Position numbers and translations under genes: made by a program. A model generated the notes under the pieces. That model was not told where the DNA came from. It saw only the letters and a program-made list of their open reading frames with translations, and searched no databases. Below are positions 7,816 to 17,292 of a DNA stretch of 59,948 bases, piece after piece; the stretch's first letter is position 1; each line of letters begins with the position of its first letter. Origin of the DNA: an uncultured Anaerosolibacter sp. (GTDB lineage Bacteria > Bacillota_A > Clostridia > Peptostreptococcales > Thermotaleaceae); the NCBI GenBank assembly GCA_937948705.1, contig CALECF010000037.1, forward strand, positions 1 through 59,948, written 5' to 3'.

Positions 7816-9717
7816 CTATTTCGTTCCATTGGCAGTTAGAATTTGCTGCCATGTATCAAGGAACATAAATTCTTCATCCACCCTATTGTACGCGGGGATA
7901 TTGCCTAAACGCCAGAGCGAAATACTTTTGATATCAAATAGTTTTGCCAGATAGATTTTTGATAGCATACTACGACTATCTTCATACCAAATGACATTAT
8001 GAATATTTTTTTCTTGATCAAAATAGGTAAAATAGGGATTTTCATATTCTTTACTATAATGCATATGCAAAGTTCCCTTCTGAATCTCTGTTAAAAGTCT
8101 ATTCCTCAAGGCATCATAGGTGGGGTTTGCTGTTTCGATGATCAAGCCTCCATTGCTTTCAAGTTTTCTCCACTGCATGGCATTGAAAGATAGTTGTAGA
8201 GAAATCTTACTGCGATCAGAAATGCCTGTTTGCTTGTCTGTGATTTCTAGTAACCCAGTGTATACGTCAAAGTCCTTATTATACTGGTTTGCGATGGGTG
8301 TTAAGGGACTTTGAATTTGTAAAAAGTTTTCGATAGGACTTATTGTGCTTAAGGCTTCAATTTGTCGTGGGTGATAGTCGTGGGCCATAAGAATTACTTT
8401 ATCAGCAATTTCACCTATGGCTTTGTAATCATAACCTTTATAATACTTCTTTGGTTGTACAGCCACATAGAGACCTTTGTTTATTTTAACCAATTCTGCT
8501 TTAAGCTCTCCCAGGAACTGGGTCAGTGGCGCTGCTAAGGTAGGATCTTTTATTTCTTCAAAATCAATGACAACACCATCGAAGGAGGCAGAGAAGTTAT
8601 CTTTTGTTGTATTTGAAATCTGTTGGATAATCTCTTGAATTATTTTTGACTTCACCTCGCCATTGAGTAGAATAAGTTCTACCAATCCCTTGCCATCGGC
8701 ATTTTTGGTACTTTGAGAGGCAAATACCATCAGCTGTATAGGAATCTGTCGGTCTCTTGCCTTTGTGATGGGTTCCATAAAGCCTGTGGGTATAGATAAG
8801 CTCCCTGGGGCATCTATTTTTAAAGAAGCACCAGTGTCCTCATCAAATACGATTTGACTCCACCCGAAGCTTAGGGAGTCTAGTTCTGGTATGAAATCCA
8901 ACTGGCCATAGGACTTCATGGCATAAAATCCGTGGAGTTCTTCTAGGGGGCTTGATATTTTCTGATACATTTCATAAATTAGTTTTTCTTCAGGCGTCTG
9001 GCCTACAGTGCTCATCTTTTGAAAAAGAGATGTAGGGCTATGAATCTGCCCATTGACAGGGTCATAGCCAATGGCTCGGATAAACATTAACTCTGCTTCT
9101 TTTTTTGTAATTTCTTGACTTAAATCATATTGGGAATCTACGATAATACCATGTTGTTTGCCCATATCTACAAGGTTTGAAGAGATAGAAGCATTGGATG
9201 TCCAATGAGATAGGTCATCCTGAAGAATGGAAAGTAGGGTTTTTAGAAAGGAAGACTTTGTCATTTTATAGTTGATGCCTTGGGGAGTACTCAAAATAGT
9301 GACCGTTTGGGTAGCATTATCCCATTGGACCTGGGCGCCGAGGCTTTCTGCGATGAATCTAGCCGGAACCAAGGTACGGTTATTGATGATCGTGGCTGGA
9401 ACTTCCAGCTGGACAAGACGGTCATTGACATAGGCTTCGCGGCTTTCCAGTGTGAGTTTTATGGTGGTAGAGCGTTTGCTGCCAATTACAGTCTCAGTTG
9501 TAGGATCCCATGACACTTCTGCACCAAGGGCTTCAAAAATTGCCCTTAAAGGGACCATGGTTCGCCCTTCCATCAAAATAGGAGAAACCTCCAGTATGAG
9601 AGGTGTTCCATCCAATAAGATGCCAATGGGTTGTAAAGGTTGTCCATAAACTGTTGTCATAGAAAAGACGAAAGCAACAGTCCATGTAAGTATCAGTCGT
9701 GAAAGAAGTTTATTCAT
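7816..9717 (-). CDS. Secreted protein with copper amine oxidase-like stalk domain and GH18-like domain
   Basis: A 633-aa exported protein with an AGGAGG ribosome site before its ATG. An N-terminal signal peptide (about 1-25) is followed by a PF07833-type stalk domain (about 30-145, with RTMVPLRAIFEALGAEVSW and RTLVPARFIAESLGAQV half repeats), a linker region and a C-terminal glycoside hydrolase 18-like barrel. The GH18 signature is DGVVIDFEE: D380, D385 and the catalytic E387 are kept, but the middle Asp/Asn of the DGxDxDxE pattern is V383. Spore and cell-wall GH18 proteins such as YaaH share this layout, so a cell-wall or spore-cortex glycan role is plausible. Activity is uncertain because of the altered motif. 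Confidence 0.75.
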   Translation of the reverse strand: MNKLLSRLILTWTVAFVFSMTTVYGQPLQPIGILLDGTPLILEVSPILMEGRTMVPLRAIFEALGAEVSWDPTTETVIGSKRSTTIKLTLESREAYVNDRLVQLEVPATIINNRTLVPARFIAESLGAQVQWDNATQTVTILSTPQGINYKMTKSSFLKTLLSILQDDLSHWTSNASISSNLVDMGKQHGIIVDSQYDLSQEITKKEAELMFIRAIGYDPVNGQIHSPTSLFQKMSTVGQTPEEKLIYEMYQKISSPLEELHGFYAMKSYGQLDFIPELDSLSFGWSQIVFDEDTGASLKIDAPGSLSIPTGFMEPITKARDRQIPIQLMVFASQSTKNADGKGLVELILLNGEVKSKIIQEIIQQISNTTKDNFSASFDGVVIDFEEIKDPTLAAPLTQFLGELKAELVKINKGLYVAVQPKKYYKGYDYKAIGEIADKVILMAHDYHPRQIEALSTISPIENFLQIQSPLTPIANQYNKDFDVYTGLLEITDKQTGISDRSKISLQLSFNAMQWRKLESNGGLIIETANPTYDALRNRLLTEIQKGTLHMHYSKEYENPYFTYFDQEKNIHNVIWYEDSRSMLSKIYLAKLFDIKSISLWRLGNIPAYNRVDEEFMFLDTWQQILTANGTK

Positions 9718-9912
9718 ATGTACCTCCTGTAATATAATCAGTTACTATCCTAATCATTCTATAGTATAAGGATGAATCCTTTTGGTAAGAAGTTACAATT
9801 GTGTTACAAAATAAAAAAAGAAGATTTATGATAAATTGAAATCCAATTGAGGGATAGGTCAGTATATTTCATGTATAATATAGATAAACAGACTGATAAA
9901 GAGGTGATGACC

Positions 9913-10194
9913 ATGATGATTGGAACTTGCAGCGTAGAGTTGATGATGCAGGAAACAAATTCGTTGAAAGACAAACGGCAAATTATCAAGAGTCTACTAG
10001 GGAAAATTCAATCTAGATTCAATGCTTCTGTGGCCGAAGTAGATCTTCAGGATAAATGGAGAAGTGCTGTCATTGGGATTGCTTGTGTAAGCACAACAAC
10101 TAAGCACGCAAACCAGATGATCGATTCCATCATTCGGTTTATCGAAAATGATAATAGGGTAGAGATTATACGATGTGATATTGAAATCCTATAA
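9913..10194 (+). CDS. ylxP: YlxP/DUF503 family protein
   Basis: A small 93-aa protein of the DUF503 family, often found near ribosome-assembly genes; function not firmly established. The family core is visible: a start resembling MMIGTCSVELMMQETNSLKD, then KRQIIKSLLGKI and WRSAVIGIACVS. Three in-frame ATGs lie close together (9907, 9913, 9916). The one at 9913 is preferred because AGAGG ends 8 bp before it. An upstream TATAAT (9874-9879) may be the -10 of its promoter. Confidence 0.8.
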   Translation: MMIGTCSVELMMQETNSLKDKRQIIKSLLGKIQSRFNASVAEVDLQDKWRSAVIGIACVSTTTKHANQMIDSIIRFIENDNRVEIIRCDIEIL

Positions 10195-10222
10195 TGGGTC
10201 AGATACAGAAAGGAAGAGTTTA

Positions 10223-10876
10223 ATGGCAAAGAAAAAATCCAAAGCATTAGATATATTAGGCATTTTAGATGTAACTTATCCTGATGCCCATTGTGAGTTG
10301 AATCATGAAAATCCATTTCAACTTCTTATTGCTACAATTCTTAGTGCACAGACAACGGATAAAAAAGTGAATCAGGTTACACCGGGATTGTTTCAAAAAT
10401 ACAAGACGCCCACAGATTTCCTCATGGTGACCCAAGAAGAGTTGGAACAACACATAAAGGAAATCGGACTATATAGAAGCAAAGCAAAAAATATTTTAGG
10501 TACTTGCAGAATGCTAGTTGAAGAATATGATTCTCAAGTGCCCAGCACCATGGAGGAGCTGATAAAACTGCCTGGGGTTGGCAGAAAGACTGCGAATGTT
10601 GTACTCAGCAATGCTTTTGGCGTGCCGGCCATCGCTGTAGATACCCATGTGTTTAGAGTTTCCAATAGAATTGGATTAGCAAATGCGGGGAATGTGGAAG
10701 AAACAGAGCGGCAGTTAATGAAGAGTATTCCAAAGGATCAGTGGAGTAAGGCCCATCATACCTTGATTTTTCATGGTAGGCGCACCTGCGATGCGAGAAA
10801 GCCTAAATGTGAGATTTGTCCATTGTCATCCCATTGTAACTACCATATGGAGAATAAGAAGCAAAAGGTTCAGTGA
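10223..10876 (+). CDS. nth: Endonuclease III
   Basis: Base-excision repair DNA glycosylase/AP lyase for oxidised pyrimidines. The ATG at 10223 (AAAGGAAG upstream) gives 217 aa, the usual size. The helix-hairpin-helix LPGVGRKTANVV contains the catalytic Lys, and the catalytic Asp lies in AVDTHVFRVSNRIGL. The C-terminal 4Fe-4S cluster motif is C-x6-C-x2-C-x5-C (CDARKPKCEICPLSSHC). The frame opens 48 bp earlier, overlapping ylxP, but that start has no ribosome site. Confidence 0.95.
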   Translation: MAKKKSKALDILGILDVTYPDAHCELNHENPFQLLIATILSAQTTDKKVNQVTPGLFQKYKTPTDFLMVTQEELEQHIKEIGLYRSKAKNILGTCRMLVEEYDSQVPSTMEELIKLPGVGRKTANVVLSNAFGVPAIAVDTHVFRVSNRIGLANAGNVEETERQLMKSIPKDQWSKAHHTLIFHGRRTCDARKPKCEICPLSSHCNYHMENKKQKVQ

Positions 10877-10986
10877 ATTGTATTTGTATCTTTGCTTGTG
10901 TCGCATTTTGTAAAAAACTGAAAGAGGAAAATGTAAAATCATGAAGAATACTTATTAGGAAGAAGAACACGAAAGGGTTGTGAAGG

Positions 10987-13020
10987 ATGTCTGAAACAAC
11001 AGCGGTAAAAATAGATCCCCATGAGATTATATTTTCTTTAGATATAGGTACGAGAAACGTGGTAGGTATTATCAGCAAGCGAGATGGAGATCAATATGTG
11101 ATTTTAGATATGGAGATCATGGAACATCCCAGCAGAGCCATGTATGATGGGCAAATACATGATATTGATAAGGTGGCAGATGTAGCTCGAAATGTGAAAG
11201 AGGCCCTAGAACATAGAATAGGCTTTGAATTGAAACAGGTTGCTATTGCAGCCGCAGGTAGAGCTCTAAAGACATATCGTGTTTCCGTGACTAGAGTGGT
11301 GGATATTTCAATGGAAATTGATAAAGGTGTGGTTGATAGTCTTGAGATGGAAGGTATTCAGAAGGCTCAGGAACTACTAGATCAAGAGAGTCATAGTCAA
11401 GACCATACCTATTATTGTGTTGGCTATACAGTTGTGAACTATTATTTGAATGATGGTATCATTATGTCCCTAAAAGGGCACCGGGGAAATAAAATTGGGG
11501 CGGAGGTATTGGCTACGTTCCTGCCCCATGTGGTTGTAAACGGTTTGTATACGGTAATGGATAAAATTGGGCTAGAGGTTATCAATTTAACCTTAGAGCC
11601 GATCGCCGCCATTCAGGCAGCAATCCCTCAAAAATTAAGGCTATTGAACCTTGCCCTAGTGGACATCGGTGCAGGCACTTCTGATATTGCCCTCACTCAG
11701 GATGGTGCCATCGTTGCTTATGCTATGGCTTCGGTAGCTGGGGACGAAATTACGGAAGCTCTTGCCAAGTCTTATTTATTGGACTTTGATACCGCGGAAA
11801 AGTTGAAATTGGAGTTGAACAAAAAGGACAGTCACTCCTTTACTGATATTGTAGGTATTTCATACACACTGACTACACAAGAGATTCTTGAAATGATAGG
11901 AAGTGTAATCGAAAGCTTAGCTGCAGAGATCGGAAACAAAGTGATTGAATATAATGGAAAAGCGCCTAGTGCTGTATTTTGTATTGGAGGTGGAAGTCAA
12001 ATACCTCAATTTACAAATCATTTAGCAGAAAAGCTTGGGCTTCCAAAAGAGCGGGTTGTGGTAAGGGGTACTGAGATTATTGAAAACATTGTTTTTCATT
12101 GTGATAAGCTAATGGGACCTGAATTTATCACGCCTATTGGTATCGGTATGATTGCCGAAAAGGATCGAGAACAGGACTTTCTGCAGGTATCAGTAGACGG
12201 AAGAAATATAAAACTATTCAATTCGAAGCAGCTTCTTATTTCAGATGCCCTCATATTGGTTGGCTATCATGCGAGAAAGCTAATTTCTAGGAGTGGAAAA
12301 AAGTTGGTTTTCACTTTAAATGGGAAAGAAAAAATGATACCAGGTATTCCTGGAGAATCCGCAAAGATTTATTTGAATGGAAAGATTAGTAGTCTAGACA
12401 CCGCGATCCATCACAAGGATATCATTATGATTGATCCTGCAGTGGATGGAAAAGACGGTGCAATGAGGCTTAAGGATATTATAGATGCTTTAAAGGTGGT
12501 AAATTTTAATCAGCTGCCAGTAAAACTATACAGCAAGCTTAGAGTAAATGGAAAAGAAGAGGAGGTTGATTACGAGATTCAAGAGGGCGATGTTGTGACC
12601 TATGAAGAAATCGAAAAGATAGAAGATTTACTCCAGCAATTTGAAATGAATCCACTGCAGTATGATGTTTTTGTAAACGAAGTGGAGCGAGAACTAGACT
12701 ATATGCTAAGGAATGGAGATAAAATCTATACGAGAGAAATACGTAAAGGGACGGAACAAACGTCAATGGTGGGGGCTGAACCTCCTATAGGTGCCACAAT
12801 TGGTCTAACCCAAGTCATCCATATCCATGTAAATGGACAATCCATCAAAGCATCTAAAGAAGGTGGAAGTTTTATCTTTGTAGATATATTCAATTATATT
12901 GATTTCGATCGAACAAAATCAAAGGGCTCATTAGTGTTAAAGCTAAATGGATATAGGGCGAATTATACGGATCCCATTAGGGAAGGTGATCATATTGAGG
13001 TATTTTGGAGTGAAGAGTAG
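10987..13020 (+). CDS. FtsA/PilM-like actin-fold ATPase with repeat-rich C-terminal extension
   Basis: A 677-aa protein. Residues about 15-390 show the FtsA/PilM actin-like fold: phosphate-1 LDIGTRNVVG, phosphate-2 ALVDIGAGTSDIAL and the adenosine motif FCIGGGSQIP. True FtsA is about 410-430 aa and ends in a membrane helix. Here about 280 further residues carry several short units of the type VNG...(x)GD (for example LNGKEKM, RVNGKEEEVDYEIQEGD, VNEVERELDYMLRNGD, HVNGQSI and KLNGYRANYTDPIREGD), suggesting repeated beta-grasp-like modules. GAAAGGG lies 9 bp before the ATG. No ftsZ or pil genes are adjacent, so a division, shape or surface role is only a guess. Confidence 0.75.
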   Translation: MSETTAVKIDPHEIIFSLDIGTRNVVGIISKRDGDQYVILDMEIMEHPSRAMYDGQIHDIDKVADVARNVKEALEHRIGFELKQVAIAAAGRALKTYRVSVTRVVDISMEIDKGVVDSLEMEGIQKAQELLDQESHSQDHTYYCVGYTVVNYYLNDGIIMSLKGHRGNKIGAEVLATFLPHVVVNGLYTVMDKIGLEVINLTLEPIAAIQAAIPQKLRLLNLALVDIGAGTSDIALTQDGAIVAYAMASVAGDEITEALAKSYLLDFDTAEKLKLELNKKDSHSFTDIVGISYTLTTQEILEMIGSVIESLAAEIGNKVIEYNGKAPSAVFCIGGGSQIPQFTNHLAEKLGLPKERVVVRGTEIIENIVFHCDKLMGPEFITPIGIGMIAEKDREQDFLQVSVDGRNIKLFNSKQLLISDALILVGYHARKLISRSGKKLVFTLNGKEKMIPGIPGESAKIYLNGKISSLDTAIHHKDIIMIDPAVDGKDGAMRLKDIIDALKVVNFNQLPVKLYSKLRVNGKEEEVDYEIQEGDVVTYEEIEKIEDLLQQFEMNPLQYDVFVNEVERELDYMLRNGDKIYTREIRKGTEQTSMVGAEPPIGATIGLTQVIHIHVNGQSIKASKEGGSFIFVDIFNYIDFDRTKSKGSLVLKLNGYRANYTDPIREGDHIEVFWSEE

Positions 13021-13046
13021 CTAAATGTACATTTTGATATCACAAT

Positions 13047-13077
13047 TAAAAAAACTAGAGACAGCTCTAGTTTTTTA
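13047..13077 (+). terminator. Rho-independent terminator after the FtsA-like gene
   Basis: Hairpin AAAACTAGAG / CTCTAGTTTT with an ACAG loop (13061-13064) and a T6 tail. Confidence 0.85.
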
Positions 13078-13144
13078 TACTTTTGAAAAGTCACCCATAT
13101 GTTATTGGTACGATGAGTAGTTCTGATAGAAACCCAGGGTTATT

Positions 13145-13219
13145 TGGTTGCGGAGGCAGGATTTGAACCTACAGCCTTCGGGTTATGAGCCCGACGAGCT
13201 ACCATTGCTCTACTCCGCG
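13145..13219 (-). tRNA. Initiator tRNA-fMet (anticodon CAT)
   Basis: On the minus strand a 75-nt cloverleaf is readable from CGCGGAG at 13219 down to an encoded CCA at 13145-13147. The anticodon loop is CTCATAA, flanked by the three G:C pairs (GGG/CCC) typical of initiators. The first acceptor position is an unpaired C opposite A (C1 x A72), the other initiator hallmark. The T-arm is GTAGG TTCAAAT CCTGC. It is transcribed against its neighbours. AT-rich DNA upstream on the minus strand (13220-13300) holds TATAAT-like sequences but no clear -35. Confidence 0.95.
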
Positions 13220-13470
13220 TCAATTAAATAGGCTACTATTATATTGTTATGCAAAAACTATAATATTATACAGACTGAGAAGGATGTTTTTTGCCGACGA
13301 AGTTTGAATGGAAAAAATAAAGGTATGATGTCGATTGAACAAATATTAAATTTTGATTAATAGATGTTCATAGTACGGAATATCATGTATATTAGTTATA
13401 TAAAACAAATAAATATAGAAAATAGGGAGAGATTGTAAAATATCAATTGCAGAGAAATGGAGGAGAAGGA

Positions 13471-14922
13471 TTGGAAACAAAGGTTAAACATAAAACAAAA
13501 AAATCTCATATCGTAACCGGGCTCATCATCGTGTTGTTTAGCTTTCTCATTTCAACCACGGGCATTTCATTTTTCTTGCTATATAGGGATACTATTTATA
13601 ATGGGGTAACCATAGAGAATGTCGATGTAGGAAGTCTATCTATTTTAGAGGCACAAAAAAGAGTGCAGGAACATTTTGAAAAGTCTATTGATCAGCAAAA
13701 CTTGGAATTGAGCTATGGAAACAAAAAATGGGATATAAATGGTAAGGATATTGGATATTCCTATGACTATACAAAGACAGTCAATGAGGCCTATCAAGTT
13801 GGACGTGACGGAAGCTATCTTGAAAGATTGCAAAAAATAGTCTCTCTATACAAAGTACCGTATAATCTAGAATTAGTGCCTATTTTTGATCATGGTAAGG
13901 TAGAGACGATCATTCTCGATATTCGAAAGAACATTGATCAACCATCAAAAGATGCGACAATTTCTAGGGTAGATGGTAGATTTCATATAACCCAAGAAAA
14001 GGTCGGCTTACAGGTAGACACAGTACGCTTAAAGGAATTGATTTCAGAAGAATTAAAGAGCAACTATCGACAGGGAACTGTAAAGGTGGATATTCCCGTG
14101 GCGTTAGCTTCACCAAGAATAACATCGGAAAGTCTGAGCTTTATCCAAGAACTTTTGGGAGATTATACAACCCAGTTTACTGCTGGGAACAAGAATAGAA
14201 CGCAAAATATTGCCCTTGCTTCTCACACGATTAATGGTACGGTACTAATGCCTGGAGACATTTTTTCTTTTAATGAAAAGGTGGGGCCGCGAACAGAAAG
14301 TCGGGGTTACCAAAATGCCCCTGTGATCTTTAAGGGAGAGTTAGTGGATGGATTAGGTGGCGGGATTTGCCAGGTATCCAGTACCATATACAACGCAATT
14401 TTACTCAGCAATTTAAATATTGTGGAGAGAGTCAATCACAGTATTCCATCCACCTATGTACCTAAGGGGAGAGATGCTACGGTTTCTTATGGTGTCCTCG
14501 ACTTTAAGTTTCAGAATATACTATCCCAACCTATCTATATTGAAAGCTTTATTAAAGGGAATCTTTTGACTGTAAGAGTATATGGATATAGGGTAGATCA
14601 TAAGGTCGTAAGGATTGATTCAAGAGAAGATGAAGTGGTAAAGAAAACGGTCGAGGTGAAATTTGATCCTAATATGTATCAGGGAGAGGAAAAAATAGAA
14701 CAAGAGGGTAGAGATGGATATAAGATTACCACGTATAAGATTATCATGGAAAATGGCGTTGAAATTGAAAAAAAGCAGATTACAAAGGATTATTATAGAC
14801 CCCATAAGCAGATTATTATTAAGGGAACGAAAAAACGTCCCGTTGCACCTGTGCAGAAAGCCCCGGATGAGGTAAAGCCAAAGGGAGAAGCTGTGCAAGA
14901 GGTAGAGATCATCAGACCCTAA
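13471..14922 (+). CDS. VanW family protein with peptidoglycan-binding-like domains
   Basis: A 483-aa membrane-anchored protein. It has a short basic N-terminus, one TM (about 13-37), a region with two PG_binding_4-like repeats, then a VanW domain (about 225-370) with FSFNEKVGPRTESRGY, GLGGGICQVSSTIYNA and RVNHSIPSTYVPKG motifs, and a charged, Lys/Pro-rich tail. The TTG at 13471 has GGAGG 7 bp upstream and puts the TM in normal position; an earlier TTG at 13447 has no ribosome site. VanW proteins are common in Firmicutes and linked to the cell wall; the biochemical role is not known. Despite the name it does not imply vancomycin resistance. Confidence 0.85.
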   Translation: METKVKHKTKKSHIVTGLIIVLFSFLISTTGISFFLLYRDTIYNGVTIENVDVGSLSILEAQKRVQEHFEKSIDQQNLELSYGNKKWDINGKDIGYSYDYTKTVNEAYQVGRDGSYLERLQKIVSLYKVPYNLELVPIFDHGKVETIILDIRKNIDQPSKDATISRVDGRFHITQEKVGLQVDTVRLKELISEELKSNYRQGTVKVDIPVALASPRITSESLSFIQELLGDYTTQFTAGNKNRTQNIALASHTINGTVLMPGDIFSFNEKVGPRTESRGYQNAPVIFKGELVDGLGGGICQVSSTIYNAILLSNLNIVERVNHSIPSTYVPKGRDATVSYGVLDFKFQNILSQPIYIESFIKGNLLTVRVYGYRVDHKVVRIDSREDEVVKKTVEVKFDPNMYQGEEKIEQEGRDGYKITTYKIIMENGVEIEKKQITKDYYRPHKQIIIKGTKKRPVAPVQKAPDEVKPKGEAVQEVEIIRP

Positions 14923-14973
14923 GATAATAGGTAGAGATACCCAGGAAAATGCACTAATGAGGTGACTAATAGG

Positions 14974-15666
14974 ATGAATGCATTATATGATAAGAAGATA
15001 GCTTGCCCAGTTTGTAAAAATACTTTTCATACAAAAAAGGTAAGAACTTCTGCCACAAGGATAGAGAAAAGAGATACGGATTTCTGTACCCATTATATTG
15101 GTGAAAACCCGATCCTTTACAATGTATTTGTATGTCCGATGTGTGGATACGCTGCCCTGGAGAGTAACTTTCAAGAGATAAATACTGCAGGTAAAAAAAT
15201 AATTGAGGAAAAGATTGCAAAGCGTTGGACACAACGGAGCTTTGGGGAGGAAAGAACAGCCCTAGAGGCTATTGAAACATATAAGTTAGCCCTCCTATGT
15301 AGTCAGATTCTTGGACATAAAAAGGGTACATTGGCCAATATTTGTCTAAAAATTGCATGGTTATACCGCTATATGGGCCATGAAAAGGAGTTTGAATTCT
15401 TAGCCCATGCTGTGAGTTGCTTTGAAAAAGCCTTTGCCAATGAACCACTACCCATAGGAAACCTAGATGATGTGTCTCTCACTTATTTAATTGGAGAGCT
15501 TCATAGAATGATTGGTAATTATGAAGTAGCTATCGAGTGGTTTGGAAAAGCGGTTAGCAACCCAGCAATCAGAGGGAAGAAGAAGATTGACACCATGACG
15601 AGGGAGCAGTGGAGAGCAGCAAGAGAGGCCTACAAAAATCAAAAAAATCATGAGCAGGTAGGATAA
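14974..15666 (+). CDS. DUF2225 zinc-ribbon/TPR-like protein
   Basis: A 230-aa cytoplasmic protein of the DUF2225 family, function unknown. The N-terminus has two CxxC pairs (ACPVCKNTF, then VCPMCGYAA) likely to bind zinc. The rest is helical with TPR-like helices (KIAWLYRYMGHEKEFEF, YLIGELHRMIGNYEVAIEWF). The ATG at 14974 follows GAGGTG by 9 bp; an in-frame GTG at 14962 lies inside that ribosome site. It is followed by a terminator. Confidence 0.8.
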   Translation: MNALYDKKIACPVCKNTFHTKKVRTSATRIEKRDTDFCTHYIGENPILYNVFVCPMCGYAALESNFQEINTAGKKIIEEKIAKRWTQRSFGEERTALEAIETYKLALLCSQILGHKKGTLANICLKIAWLYRYMGHEKEFEFLAHAVSCFEKAFANEPLPIGNLDDVSLTYLIGELHRMIGNYEVAIEWFGKAVSNPAIRGKKKIDTMTREQWRAAREAYKNQKNHEQVG

Positions 15667-15701
15667 AGTATGAATTGAGAAGATAGATTGATAAACGAAG
15701 G

Positions 15702-15734
15702 AAAAGTTGCTACAAAAAAGTAGCAGCTTTTTTT
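15702..15734 (+). terminator. Rho-independent terminator
   Basis: Stem AAAGTTGCTAC / GTAGCAGCTTT (one G-U pair) with an A6 loop and a T7 tail, immediately after the DUF2225 gene. Confidence 0.85.
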
Positions 15735-15779
15735 ATCGTACAAGAAAGAATTCTTTCATATACTTTAAGAAAATAGGTG

Positions 15780-15860
15780 TATAGGTTGCGCTGCAGCTGT
15801 CGAAGGGAAACTAGGGTCCCTTGGTGAAAATAGATTTCCGAAAGGCATATTTGTTTTTTT
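15780..15860 (+). other. Unassigned, possibly structured leader before the lipase gene
   Basis: The short gap before the hydrolase gene is unusually GC-rich for the window. It contains a GCTGCAGC palindrome, a hairpin AAGGGA-N8-TCCCTT (about 15800-15820) and a T9 run (15853-15861) only 5 bp before the ribosome site. It matches none of the riboswitch classes I can recall (B12, glycine, TPP, lysine, c-di-GMP, guanidine, ZTP, preQ1, T-box). It could be a small regulatory leader or a chance fold. Confidence 0.25.
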
Positions 15861-15879
15861 TTGAGAAAGGAGAATGTCA

Positions 15880-17235
15880 ATGCAGACATTATTTACAGCG
15901 ATAGGTCTTATACAAGAGATGATAGGTAAGAGCCATCATCAAAAAAGGAATCCTCTTGTTTTTGTTCCAGGACTCTTTGGCTCCATGGGCAATTCCATCA
16001 TTCCGGGAACGGGAGATTGGGGTTTCGGAATGGCTGCCTCTGTATACGAACCGTTTATTGAAAAGCTAGAGCAACTTGGTTATACAATAGATGAAGATCT
16101 TTTTATTGCATTTTATGACTGGAGACAAGATTGTATATGCTGTGCTGATGAGTACTTGATGAAAACCATCGCATTGGCTAAGGCGAAAAGCCGCAGTAGA
16201 AAGGTAGACATCATTTGTCATAGTATGGGAGGATTGGTTGCAAGAACTTATGTACAGGGAAATAACTATCAAGGGGATGTAAATCATTTCATCATCATTG
16301 GCACCCCGAATGCAGGTGCAGTCAATGACTATCTTTTTTACGCAGGTGGGAAGCTTCCTGATCAGCGAGGTATAAAATCAAATATTTTTAAAACATTACT
16401 CGAAGGTTATCTATGGATGATTGGGAAGCATCAGGGTGAAAAAAGTAATATAGACACCATACACAATCTGCTCAAAGGCGCTCAAGATCTATTGCCAACC
16501 ATGGAGTATGGCAACTATCTTTACTACTTGGATAACAATGGGGATAAGCATTTCGTGCCCTATGATGAAATGCACTATAAAAATAATTTTTTGGATTATA
16601 TTAATCATATTTATCCCAAAACGATGCCGAGACATGTGAAGGTGACATTGATTGCAGGGAAAGGTGTTGAAACAAACCATCTCCTCCAGATTGATCCGAA
16701 GGGGGCGACGGGGGGTCCTCGTTGGATGGATGGAAGGGTGGTGGATGTATCAAGTTCCTTGGAAGGGGACGGAACAGTCATGGTGAAGAGTGTGCTGGCC
16801 ATTGAAGGAGACCGATATGTCATTCATGGAAACCATGAGGAACTTTTAGATAAGAGTCTCTTTATTATTAAAAAAAAGCTAGGTATCGATGGTACACTTA
16901 TGATGCGGAGCAGCCATGAACCCATAGAAAATCATATTAGTATCCTTATAGAGGGCCTAGGCGATATACAGCTAAAGGGCTTTGGGGAAGGAGGCCTAGA
17001 GATCCTCTATGACAATGGTATAAGTCAGATAGAGAATCTAAACATGCAAAAGTGTGGGGAAAGTCTGACATGGATGATGATAACCAACTGCAGGCATAAG
17101 GATTTGGTGCTTAATTTTTCACCTCGAAAGAATAGTGTCTTGGAGGTTGTTGTAAAGGATCGAGAGGGAAATGTAAAGAAAGCTTTGGGGAAAGATGTTC
17201 TTGCCAAATATCGTTATCGAATTTCAATTGATTGA
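15880..17235 (+). CDS. Alpha/beta hydrolase, lipase/LCAT-like
   Basis: A 451-aa protein related to lecithin:cholesterol acyltransferase-type and bacterial lipases. The oxyanion-loop region is LVFVPGLFGSMGN (about 26-38) and the nucleophile elbow is CHSMGGLVAR (about 112-121), followed by IIGTPNAGA. The domain that follows includes VTLIAGKGV and a segment with DGTVMVKS (about 299-306), which may bear acid residues of the triad; the C-terminal 100 residues look like a small beta domain. No signal peptide is evident, so it is probably cytoplasmic. The ATG at 15880 lies 7 bp from AAAGGAG; the ATG at 15874 is too close. Substrate unknown. Confidence 0.75.
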   Translation: MQTLFTAIGLIQEMIGKSHHQKRNPLVFVPGLFGSMGNSIIPGTGDWGFGMAASVYEPFIEKLEQLGYTIDEDLFIAFYDWRQDCICCADEYLMKTIALAKAKSRSRKVDIICHSMGGLVARTYVQGNNYQGDVNHFIIIGTPNAGAVNDYLFYAGGKLPDQRGIKSNIFKTLLEGYLWMIGKHQGEKSNIDTIHNLLKGAQDLLPTMEYGNYLYYLDNNGDKHFVPYDEMHYKNNFLDYINHIYPKTMPRHVKVTLIAGKGVETNHLLQIDPKGATGGPRWMDGRVVDVSSSLEGDGTVMVKSVLAIEGDRYVIHGNHEELLDKSLFIIKKKLGIDGTLMMRSSHEPIENHISILIEGLGDIQLKGFGEGGLEILYDNGISQIENLNMQKCGESLTWMMITNCRHKDLVLNFSPRKNSVLEVVVKDREGNVKKALGKDVLAKYRYRISID

Positions 17236-17292
17236 TGGATTCGTTGACGTAGGGTCCTGAGGGTGATAAAATGAGAATAAAATACGGTACAT

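Noticed and set aside
13471..14922. Vancomycin resistance gene
   Set aside because: VanW-domain proteins are common in Firmicutes; there is no vanHAX or vanRS, so no resistance should be inferred.
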